Shown one piece after another: positions 26,961 through 35,030 of a stretch of 37,505 nucleotides of DNA. Location of the stretch: positions 1 through 37,505 of the forward strand of contig CAIRBC010000092.1 in the NCBI GenBank assembly GCA_903876685.1, read 5' to 3'. The notes beneath the pieces were generated by a model. The model was not told where the DNA came from, made no database searches, and was given only the letters and a program-made list of their open reading frames with translations. The position numbers and the translations under genes were made by a program. Within the stretch, counting starts at the first letter, position 1; every line of letters starts with the position of its first letter. The stretch comes from an uncultured Nitrosomonadales bacterium. GTDB lineage: Bacteria; Pseudomonadota; Gammaproteobacteria; Burkholderiales; Gallionellaceae.

Positions 26961-26989
26961 AGAATAGCCTGCAGTGCCACTGAAGTCAA
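26961..26989 (-). promoter_or_regulatory. Sigma-70 promoter of the ABC/GH operon
   Basis: On the minus strand, TTGACT (26984-26989) and TATTCT (26961-26966) are separated by exactly 17 bases. Five of six bases match the -35 consensus and four of six match the -10. Transcription would start about 26954, at the edge of the operator. Confidence 0.65.
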
Positions 26990-27020
26990 ACACTATTTTA
27001 TCAATATGAACCACCAGCAA

Positions 27021-27064
27021 AGCGGCCATCCAATCCGCTTGAGAATGCGGCCGGGATGGCCGCT
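27021..27064 (-). terminator. Hairpin after the surface lipoprotein gene
   Basis: A perfect 11-bp inverted repeat, AGCGGCCATCC and GGATGGCCGCT, separated by 22 bases, begins 16 bases after the lipoprotein stop codon. On the minus strand it is followed only by TTTGCTGG, not by a long T run, so it is a plausible but not classical terminator. It separates the lipoprotein gene from the ABC operon promoter. Confidence 0.5.
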
Positions 27065-27080
27065 CTCCCAAGTCTGATGA

Positions 27081-29582
27081 TCATTGAAACTGGGTCAAGC
27101 CACGTGCGATGCCGGTCGGATAAACTGCCCCGGAAATGATAGTCGTGTTGATATTCGGATAGATCAACTGTGAATTGACTGCCCCGATCGGCTGCGCCAG
27201 TACCGCAGCGGCCGTGGTGTAATTTCCGCTATAAGGGGAGCCGCAGCCATTGCTAAGCGTGAAACTGGACAGCGGGATGGTATAGCCGATCATGGTGCTA
27301 CTGGTCGGATTCACACTGGCTGTCACCGTCGCATTGCATTTGTTAATACCGCTGGTATAGGTCTGCGCACCGACAATCGATACCGTAATCGACCGATTGC
27401 TCACCTGCTTGTAGAAATTTGCGTCTACACCCAGATTAATTAGCAGACTGGTCTGTCCATTCAAGGTCAGGCCATTGCCGGGATAAGTGACATACATGCC
27501 CACATAGCCACCGGCGGTTGGTGGAGTTGCGCCAGGCGCCGGTGCGGAGGGTGCTGAGGTAATCACCGATATCCAGAAATCCTGACTGGCGTCCGCTATC
27601 GCAGGCGCATAGTCCCCACCCGCATAAGTATTTGTATAATGAGTAAAGTCTCCGCTGACATAACCCCAGGTTCCGCCCTGAGCGGTGGTCTTGGTCGAAG
27701 TGAAGCCGCTGGCAAAGGTCAGCAAGGGTGCGACAGGCATCACCGAATTGGAAGCCGCAGACTCGATACTATTGCCGATGCTATTGGTCGCGTGCACGGT
27801 AAAGGTATAAGCGATTCCATTGCTCAGTCCGGTCATGGTATGCGACAACAACGTGCTTCCGGCATTGCTGTCCACCCCGCCGGACGGAACCGAACTGACC
27901 GTATAGCCGGTAATCGCGCTACCGCCATCCGAAGCCGGCGCAGTAAAAGCGACCGTTGCCAGCGCATTGCCAGCACTAGCCGTGCCGATGAGCGGAACAC
28001 CCGGAGCTGTAGGACTGGCCGGCGGCAAGGCAGGCGTGACGCTATTGGAAGCAGCCGATTCTGCGCTACTACCTATAGCGTTAGTCGCATGCACCTTGAA
28101 GCTGTAAACAACCCCGTTAGTCAGACCGGTTATCTGGTGCGTCAATGCGGTGGTACCCGCATTACTATCCACCCCCCCGCTGGGTGTGGAGGTCACGGTA
28201 TAACCCGTGATCGCGCTGCCACCATCACTGGCAGGTGCGGTGATGACCAGGGTCGCCTGTGCGTTACCCGCGCTAACCGAAGCAACAGCAGGTGCGCCCG
28301 GAACCGTCAGAGTGCCGCCCGCAAAGCGCAAATTATCGAAATAATAGTTGCGCAGGGCTGGCATCGGGGCAGAAGCAACACCGGTGTCGCTGCCCAGACC
28401 AAAGTCAAAAAAGACTGATGCCTTGTTATAACTGTAAGCCAGATTCAACGCCGGTGTACCGCTGGCGGCACTGGCAAAATTAAAGGTCAGTGTCTCCCAG
28501 GAGTTAGCTTTGGTCGAAACGGCTTCAGTCTCTACACTATGCTGGGAATTCGCCGAATCTTCCAGCTTGAGTCTCACATGCACACCGATCGCCGGACTGC
28601 AGACGTTTGCCGTCATGTTTTTTGCTGCAGAAAAATCGAGTGCGGTTCCGCTCCAAAGGGTGGTTCCCGCCCAGGAATTGGCAGAAACGGGCTTCTGGAC
28701 ATCCAGCACCTTGTTCGAAGCATTGGCCGGGTCTAGCGCAATGCTCGAGCCGGCGCCACCGAAATCGGTATGTAGCGGCGTCCCATCAAACGAGGCCAGC
28801 ACCGTGCCGCTTCCCGTATTACTGGCATTCCCGCAGGCACCGGTGCTTCCGCCAGCCGGCAACAATTTTGTGCCTTCCTCAATAGCATTCTTCAAATCAA
28901 CAGCGCCTGGACTGGACGGCAACTTGACTACACCTGCTTTGACAGCATCCAGTGCCGAACCGAGATTATCAGTGGTGGGCGACTGACCAGCTATAGTGCC
29001 TGCCAGCATGGCTGCGACCAGCTTGGCCACATAATGAGACTTGTTATCCGGCGGATTTGCAATGTAATCAGCGGTAATAGCACCGGCCGGAACACCCAGA
29101 TCACTTTGCACCTTGGCCTGAGCCTCGGCTACGCTGCTGGCAGGTTTTACCATCATGTTCAGCGAAACCATGGTCGTCAACGGTGAGACTATCGAAGGCG
29201 TTTCTGCTGGTGCCATCAGGGTATAGGTTTTCGAAACTGCGCTTGCCGGCAAATCATCAGCGTCGTGCGCAACACCCGCCGTGATCACCGCGACCAGATG
29301 TTTACCAGCGATAGAACTACCATAAGGTACCTTAAGGCTGAAGCTGCCTGAAGTGCCCGTGGTTTGCTGAGGATCGCTGGGATCACAGACCCCGTTACTG
29401 TTTTTCAGCGGCAGACAAACCGTTGCGCCGCTAATATATCCATCCATCAACGTACCTGTCAGAGTCGGCCCCTGCAGTACGCCACCGCCACCACAAGCCG
29501 CCAGCGTCAAGGCGACTAGTGCAGCAGCACAGGTTTTATAGTGTGACGCCCTGCCCCGGATTTCATTGACTGCTGCAAACAT
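27081..29582 (-). CDS. Surface lipoprotein with FN3 and putative glucan-binding modules
   Basis: An 833-aa protein of unrecognised overall type. The N-terminus has a lipoprotein signal with lipobox LTLAAC followed by GGGG. A short carboxypeptidase-regulatory-like stretch (GTLMDGYISGATVCLP) comes next, then a beta-sandwich module that looks carbohydrate-binding (about 261-418, ending YYFDNLRFAGG), two fibronectin type III domains (about 427-517 and 527-614), and a C-terminal module (621-833) that I cannot name. The last and the beta-sandwich modules both have relatives in the 1639-aa GH17 protein. No catalytic domain is seen, so it probably binds glucan at the cell surface. ATG 29582 is chosen because GGGAG precedes it and the lipobox then falls at a normal distance. 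A LacI-type operator stands 81 bases upstream. Confidence 0.75.
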   Translation of the reverse strand: MFAAVNEIRGRASHYKTCAAALVALTLAACGGGGVLQGPTLTGTLMDGYISGATVCLPLKNSNGVCDPSDPQQTTGTSGSFSLKVPYGSSIAGKHLVAVITAGVAHDADDLPASAVSKTYTLMAPAETPSIVSPLTTMVSLNMMVKPASSVAEAQAKVQSDLGVPAGAITADYIANPPDNKSHYVAKLVAAMLAGTIAGQSPTTDNLGSALDAVKAGVVKLPSSPGAVDLKNAIEEGTKLLPAGGSTGACGNASNTGSGTVLASFDGTPLHTDFGGAGSSIALDPANASNKVLDVQKPVSANSWAGTTLWSGTALDFSAAKNMTANVCSPAIGVHVRLKLEDSANSQHSVETEAVSTKANSWETLTFNFASAASGTPALNLAYSYNKASVFFDFGLGSDTGVASAPMPALRNYYFDNLRFAGGTLTVPGAPAVASVSAGNAQATLVITAPASDGGSAITGYTVTSTPSGGVDSNAGTTALTHQITGLTNGVVYSFKVHATNAIGSSAESAASNSVTPALPPASPTAPGVPLIGTASAGNALATVAFTAPASDGGSAITGYTVSSVPSGGVDSNAGSTLLSHTMTGLSNGIAYTFTVHATNSIGNSIESAASNSVMPVAPLLTFASGFTSTKTTAQGGTWGYVSGDFTHYTNTYAGGDYAPAIADASQDFWISVITSAPSAPAPGATPPTAGGYVGMYVTYPGNGLTLNGQTSLLINLGVDANFYKQVSNRSITVSIVGAQTYTSGINKCNATVTASVNPTSSTMIGYTIPLSSFTLSNGCGSPYSGNYTTAAAVLAQPIGAVNSQLIYPNINTTIISGAVYPTGIARGLTQFQ

Positions 29583-29663
29583 GCTGTACTCCCTGCTGTG
29601 AATTTTTACGGTGACTGCCAGAGCCGAATTTCCTGTCGAGTGAAACGGAAATCCGTGACCATC

Positions 29664-29677
29664 TGAAAGCGCTTTCA
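29664..29677. promoter_or_regulatory. LacI-family operator before the lipoprotein gene
   Basis: Perfect palindrome TGAAAGCGCTTTCA, 81 bases before ATG 29582. A weak promoter (TTGCAA at 29703-29708, 17-base spacer, TAAATT at 29680-29685, minus strand) lies immediately upstream of it, giving the same operator-after-promoter order as in front of the ABC operon. Confidence 0.85.
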
Positions 29678-29761
29678 TTAATTTATTCCAAATTAACACA
29701 TATTGCAACTTGCATTTTCAAGGCATCACAACCGCCAATTTAGCCGTCCCGCAATTTTGCT

Positions 29762-29796
29762 TTAAAAAAAGCGGGTCCCTCTCAGAACCCGCTTTT
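29762..29796 (-). terminator. Rho-independent terminator of the 1639-aa GH17 gene
   Basis: Stem AAAAGCGGGT / ACCCGCTTTT (10 bp, 10-base loop) followed on the minus strand by a run of T residues. It begins 22 bases after the stop codon at 29819 and ends before the lipoprotein promoter, so the two surface-protein genes are separate transcription units. Confidence 0.85.
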
Positions 29797-29818
29797 GTAC
29801 GCTATTGCCAAATTGACC

Positions 29819-32800
29819 TTAAGGATGATTGACCCAGAAACCAGTGGTCGGACTCAAGCTCTTGCCCGCCGTTGGATCACTAAAGTCCAGATAAGTCTTG
29901 GTTGAAATATAGGATGACAAGCTACCATTATTATCCAGAACCGGCGTATAGAAGAACCAGTTCATTTTGACATTATCCCAGGCCCACAAGGAAATAAGGC
30001 TGTTTGAGGCGTTCGCACCCAATACAGGTGACGGTGACGTAACAGCGACCTGGTTGACAAACGCTCTGGGCGATGAACCATCCCCGACAGTGATCAGACT
30101 CCAGCCTGGAGGCAAGGCATTCGCACCTATAGCTGAATCCTGATCTTTAAAGTCACTCACCTTGACCGCGTTTCCTGCCGGCAATTGAATCGTGAAAGTC
30201 GCAGAAGCATTCACCCAGAAACCCTCACCACCATTGACTATGGAAAGCACATCATAGCCTTTCGACAAAGCATAAGCGGCTAGCTGTGCCGGAGTCATGG
30301 CAGGGGTATAGAAAGCCCATCTTTGGGTCTTGGAAACCCATTTCCAGACGGTGGTTACCTGACTTTGCGTCTGATCCCCTAACTTGGTCACATCCAGCGC
30401 TGTACTGCTGCTGTTACCTAGCAAGTTCCAACCCTTAGTCACAGCAACCATTGGCGTAAACACCGCAGTAATCGAGCAATTGGCTGTGATCACCCCGGTG
30501 GTATAGGTACTACCACTGAGGCTACCGCCGCAACCTGACACCGAAACAGTGACATAGCCTGCATTGGGTGAAACCGTAAAGCTTGTGGTCGCACCCGGAG
30601 CCACCGTCTGTGTGGCAGGACTGAAGCTGCCATAGAGGCCGGCATTGGCAGTAACCGTTAGCGTACTGGCTGGCGTAACGGCGTTGGAGGCTGCCGATTC
30701 CAGGCTGCTGCCGACCGCATTAATCGCATGTACCGTGAAGGTATAGCTGGTTCCGTTGGTCAAGCCGGTCACGGTATGGGTCAAGGCATTACTGCCCGTA
30801 TTGCTGTCCGTGCCACCGGCAGGAATCGATTTCACCGTGTATCCGGTAATCGTGCTGCCACCATTGCTGGCCGGGGCGGTGAAGTTGACGATCGCCTGAG
30901 CGTTGCCACCGGTAGCGGTTCCGATGGTCGGTGCACCAGGAACGGTGGCAGAACCAGAGCCTGCTCCTGGGGTCAGATCATCGAAATAGTACACGCGGTC
31001 AGCAGGCATCGGCCCGGAACCGCCATTTCCAAGTCCAAAATCCGGGAAAACCGACACCTTGTTATAGGTTTTAGTCAAGTCCAGCGCGGCTGTGGGTCCA
31101 CCACCGACAGGTGGTGCAAGTCCCGGATTAGCAAAATTGAAAGTCAAGGTTTCCCAGGCGTTCGCCACCGTGGTGATTGCGTCCGTTTCCACGCTAATGC
31201 CGTCGTTTGATGCGTCTTCGACTTTCAGACGAATCCTTATACCTGCTGCCGGACTGTAAGACCGCAGAGTCAAGATCTTGCTGTTGGCACTGAACGGAAT
31301 AGACGCTATAGCGTTGAATCCCGAATTACGGCCACCTGTGGGATTTACGTTAAGCAATGCAATCGTGGTACCACCCCAGGTTTCAGAGCCGGTTGCCTGT
31401 TTCTTGTAGACTTTCAGCACCTTGTTACTGCCGCCTGCAGGATCTGCCACGACTTCAGAGGGTGTACCATTCAAGCCAAAGTCAACCATCGTGGGTGGCG
31501 GCGTTTCGTCGAAAGTCACCAACTGGTTGCCGGCTGGCGCTGCACCACCCACAAATACCGTCATGCCGCGGGTAATTCCCGTCGCATAAACAGGCGCGCC
31601 TACAGTCCCGGAATTAACCGTGGTATTAAGGTTAGGGTAGCTCAACTGGGTGTTGATCGCGCCGATCGGTTGTGCCAGTGCCGCAGCAGCGGTAGTGAAG
31701 TTACCAGAGAAGGGTGCACCGCAACCTTGCGCCAGCGTGAATTTGCTCAGCGGAATGGTGTAGGTCGTCATCGCATCAGAGGTCGGGGTCACCGTGGTCG
31801 TCACCGAAGTATTGCATAAACCGCCGCTGCCGTTACTGTACTGTTGCGCGCCAACGATGAAGATGGTGATGTCCTTATTGGTCGCTTGTTTAAAGAAATC
31901 AGCATCCATACCCAGATTAATCGCCAGACTGGTCTGTCCTGAGAGAGCCAGTCCTGCGCCTGGATAAGTCACATACATACCCAGATAGCCGCCTGCAGTG
32001 GGCGGGGTAGCACTCGGAGCAGGGGCTGTCGGGGCTGTCGTGGTCACCGCAATATAGAAATACTGGTTCGCATCCGCCACCGCAGGTGAGGAATCGGCAA
32101 AACCGCCACCGGTGTAGGTGTTGGCATAATTGGTGAAATCTCCGCTGAAATATCCCCAACTGCCGCCCTGCGAAGTACCATAGGTCGAGGTGAACCCACT
32201 GGCAAAGGTCAGGCTTCCACCCGCAGCAGTGGCCGAAGGTGTCACCGCATTGGATGCAGCCGACTCAGCGCTGTTGCCGGTGGAATTAGTTGCATGCACC
32301 GTGAACGTATAGCTGGTTCCGTTGGTCAAGCCGGTGATGATATGCGTCAACCCTGTCGTAGCAGTATTGCTGTCTACGCCCCCGGCAGGGAATGAAGTCA
32401 CTGTGTAACCAGTGATTGCACTGCCGCCGGTATTGGCAGGTGCGGTAAAGGTAACCACAGCCTTGGCATTGCCACCCGTCGCCGTCACCGAAGCCGGTAC
32501 ACCGGGAACCGTCGCCGCGATTGTACCTGCCCAGAAATAAAGGTTGTCTATATACACCGTATTCCCGCCAGGCGTTCCGACAAACTTGAATTGGAAAATA
32601 TTGGTTTTAGCCGGAATTGTGTAAGCGCTCAGTGGAATATCAAAACTGTTCCAGCCTGTGGTCGTAGGATGCAACGTATAGGGCTGCTCTAGTGCGGGTG
32701 CTCCGGGCGAAATCAGGTACACATCCAGCGCAGTGGTAGTCGCAGCCCACACATCAATGTGTAGATAACTCATCCCGCTCACATCGATGCCGGTATTGGG

Positions 32801-34738
32801 AGAAAGCTCCAACCCCTGATAGCCCAGATTTGCATATTTGAGAATGTGGCTTCCCGTGACAATTATCTCAGACTCAACCGTAGACTGACCCCAGTTCGGG
32901 TTGAGGTTAAAACCCGCGCCAGTCATCGCTCCATAAGTATCCCCATAAATCGATATATAGGTACCGGCGGTTCTGACTGGGGGGGTAGTCGGATTGACGG
33001 TCGGGTCTGAGCCGCCTACGGCAGGCGCTGAAAAAGTTGCTGCTGCATACAACGGACTGGTGCAGGCAGGTGCACCGGTGACCGCAGTCACGCCACACAA
33101 GGCATAGCGAGTGTTGCGACTGGCATCCCAAAGACCCCAGCCATCATCGTTGTTTTTCCAGGCTTCGTCAAAGGCTTCGAAATAAAATACGGTTTTCGGT
33201 CCCGTTGCACCGTTCTGCCAGGCATCCATCGCGTCGTAATACATTTTGGCATTGACAGGGTTTGCACAGCAGTTTTCCAGCGGATTGGCTGCATTGGTGA
33301 CCATCGCCTTCCAGCCGGTTTCACCCACCACGATCGGCAGGTTCGCTCCTCCATGACTGGCAATATAAGTTGCGACCTGGTTATAACTGTCTTTTGCGTT
33401 TTGCAGCGCCGCACTCATCATAGCAGACGCACTGCCGGTATTCTGATAAGTCCAGCGATTAGGATTGCTCATCGGATAAGTGTGCATCGACACGAAGTCC
33501 AGCAGCGGTAAAATGCTATCCGGCAACTCCGTGGCACCAGATCCCCCTGCGAAGAAGGTGTAATCGTCATCTGCCGTCACCGGCTGAGTAATACCCTGTT
33601 TAACCGTGGTGATATAGCCCTTCAGACAGGCCACCGGCATATAAGCGCTAAAGAAGGAAGTCTCGTTACCCACACTGACTGAAACTACATTCGAATATGT
33701 ATTGGCTTCCCGGATGCCATTTTGTACGTCAGTATCATTGGCTGGGCTGGCACAGCTGGCCTGACTGGCTGGAGCAATTCCCGACAGGTAAATGCCCAGC
33801 TGAAACTTCAGACTGGAGAAACTCGCAGCCGCGACGCGCAGAATATTTTCATGTGAAAGATCGGTATCGAACAGGCGCAGCAGGGTATATCCGGCGGAAC
33901 TGAGTTTGGTCAAATCCTCGGTAATCTGCGCATCGGTAGGCACTTCACTGGCACCCGGACCGCCAGCACGATAGGCGCTGTAGTTAATCGCCTTGACATT
34001 ATTTGCATAAACTGCAGGTAAAGCACGCAGCGCCAGTGAATTTCCGCCCGAGACAGTTGCCGTTTCAAAGGAGATGCCGCCCAGATTGAGACCGTTTGGA
34101 TAAGCGCCTGCTGTTCCGTTTGTGGTAAATTGCATATTAGCCTGCAGCAGTTGTGCATGTACCTCTTTCAGCGGCAACGCCAGAAATGCAGCCATGGTAC
34201 TGGTTCCACAACCACTGATTGTCCAATTAGCGTCGGTGAGGGTTTTAGTATAAGTAGTCGCTGTCGTGGGAGCTGCAACCCCATTCCCGGTATTCACCGC
34301 CGTTGCCATGATGGTGATCGGGCTGTTTGCAGTCGCTGTACAGCTGGCTGATTTTAAAATAAGCGTTGCAGCACAATGCCCTACACATTCTGTGTTAGTA
34401 CCCAAGCCGACAGTAATGGAAGTCGCACCGGTGATATTCCAGGTATTACTGCCTGCACCCGCAACATACACGCCAATGCCTGCCCCCGTACCCGTTGGAT
34501 CCACGCCATCGCCCCGGTACACCGAGTCAGTGCCTACACCGCCCCACCAATAGGTTGGCGACGGACTGCCAAATTCATATCCAGACGCGGTATTGTTCCC
34601 AGGTAATGCAGCACCGGATGCAGGCACATAAGAATCCTGGCTCGCCGTCTGATTCTGCACCACAATGACTGTCGCAGAGGAAAGCACAGGGAAAAACAAG
34701 GTAAACAGGATGAAAAACCGTACTACTATCGAACACAT
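29819..34738 (-). CDS. Secreted multidomain GH17 beta-1,3-glucanase
   Basis: A 1639-aa exported protein. Signal peptide to about residue 22 (FFILFTLFFPVLSSA). After a 220-residue N-terminal region of unknown type comes a GH17 domain (about 249-551) with acid/base Glu in SVGNETSFF and nucleophile in PIVVGETGWKA. Then follow a putative binding module (591-738; NPNWGQSTVESEI, YIDNLYFWAG), FN3 (746-835), an unnamed module (844-1064) shared with the lipoprotein, a second putative binding module (1073-1256), FN3 (1264-1358), an InlB B-repeat-like domain (1360-1431) and a C-terminal duplicated module, each copy running from a GWNLLG/GWSLI motif to GFWVN. ATG 34738 follows GAGGAG; the track's TTG is part of that ribosome site. 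It should attack insoluble or long glucan outside the cell. Confidence 0.87.
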   Translation of the reverse strand: MCSIVVRFFILFTLFFPVLSSATVIVVQNQTASQDSYVPASGAALPGNNTASGYEFGSPSPTYWWGGVGTDSVYRGDGVDPTGTGAGIGVYVAGAGSNTWNITGATSITVGLGTNTECVGHCAATLILKSASCTATANSPITIMATAVNTGNGVAAPTTATTYTKTLTDANWTISGCGTSTMAAFLALPLKEVHAQLLQANMQFTTNGTAGAYPNGLNLGGISFETATVSGGNSLALRALPAVYANNVKAINYSAYRAGGPGASEVPTDAQITEDLTKLSSAGYTLLRLFDTDLSHENILRVAAASFSSLKFQLGIYLSGIAPASQASCASPANDTDVQNGIREANTYSNVVSVSVGNETSFFSAYMPVACLKGYITTVKQGITQPVTADDDYTFFAGGSGATELPDSILPLLDFVSMHTYPMSNPNRWTYQNTGSASAMMSAALQNAKDSYNQVATYIASHGGANLPIVVGETGWKAMVTNAANPLENCCANPVNAKMYYDAMDAWQNGATGPKTVFYFEAFDEAWKNNDDGWGLWDASRNTRYALCGVTAVTGAPACTSPLYAAATFSAPAVGGSDPTVNPTTPPVRTAGTYISIYGDTYGAMTGAGFNLNPNWGQSTVESEIIVTGSHILKYANLGYQGLELSPNTGIDVSGMSYLHIDVWAATTTALDVYLISPGAPALEQPYTLHPTTTGWNSFDIPLSAYTIPAKTNIFQFKFVGTPGGNTVYIDNLYFWAGTIAATVPGVPASVTATGGNAKAVVTFTAPANTGGSAITGYTVTSFPAGGVDSNTATTGLTHIITGLTNGTSYTFTVHATNSTGNSAESAASNAVTPSATAAGGSLTFASGFTSTYGTSQGGSWGYFSGDFTNYANTYTGGGFADSSPAVADANQYFYIAVTTTAPTAPAPSATPPTAGGYLGMYVTYPGAGLALSGQTSLAINLGMDADFFKQATNKDITIFIVGAQQYSNGSGGLCNTSVTTTVTPTSDAMTTYTIPLSKFTLAQGCGAPFSGNFTTAAAALAQPIGAINTQLSYPNLNTTVNSGTVGAPVYATGITRGMTVFVGGAAPAGNQLVTFDETPPPTMVDFGLNGTPSEVVADPAGGSNKVLKVYKKQATGSETWGGTTIALLNVNPTGGRNSGFNAIASIPFSANSKILTLRSYSPAAGIRIRLKVEDASNDGISVETDAITTVANAWETLTFNFANPGLAPPVGGGPTAALDLTKTYNKVSVFPDFGLGNGGSGPMPADRVYYFDDLTPGAGSGSATVPGAPTIGTATGGNAQAIVNFTAPASNGGSTITGYTVKSIPAGGTDSNTGSNALTHTVTGLTNGTSYTFTVHAINAVGSSLESAASNAVTPASTLTVTANAGLYGSFSPATQTVAPGATTSFTVSPNAGYVTVSVSGCGGSLSGSTYTTGVITANCSITAVFTPMVAVTKGWNLLGNSSSTALDVTKLGDQTQSQVTTVWKWVSKTQRWAFYTPAMTPAQLAAYALSKGYDVLSIVNGGEGFWVNASATFTIQLPAGNAVKVSDFKDQDSAIGANALPPGWSLITVGDGSSPRAFVNQVAVTSPSPVLGANASNSLISLWAWDNVKMNWFFYTPVLDNNGSLSSYISTKTYLDFSDPTAGKSLSPTTGFWVNHP

Positions 34739-34930
34739 AACAAAACTCCTCAATGTTTTTTATTCCCTGCCGCTCAAAAAAATCCACCCTTTCAATTGCA
34801 TAAGCAATTGATCAAGAATGATTTAATCCGCAACAAATATTAAATCACCACACGGCGTCTGTTTTATTTCTTGGAAAAAACAGCACTGCAACCCGTCAGT
34901 AACACCCTCGATTTTTTCTAAAATTTATCG

Positions 34931-34957
34931 TGAAAGCGTTTTCTGAAAACGCTTTCA
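34931..34957. promoter_or_regulatory. Extended 27-bp LacI-type operator before the secreted GH17 gene
   Basis: A perfect 27-bp palindrome: half-site TGAAAGCGTTTTC, a central T, then GAAAACGCTTTCA. Each half overlaps one copy of the 14-bp operator form (TGAAAACGCTTTCA on the right, a two-mismatch copy on the left), so it may hold two regulator dimers. It stands 192 bases before ATG 34738 and 73 bases after the regulator's stop codon. Confidence 0.8.
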
Positions 34958-35030
34958 TAATCACTTTAATCTTAATTTTTGAGAAATGCAAGCAGATTTT
35001 TTTCAGCCGCCACAACGAAACTGAAACCGC

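Noticed and set aside
27639-28418. Plus-strand ORF of 259 aa
   Set aside because: It is antisense to the FN3 region of the lipoprotein; its Arg/Gly-rich composition is what reverse reading of Ala/Thr/Ser/Pro codons gives.
27780-32500. Repeated blocks in the surface-protein genes as a CRISPR or tandem-repeat array
   Set aside because: The repeats are FN3-coding segments in frame with unequal spacing and amino-acid conservation, not direct repeats with unique spacers.
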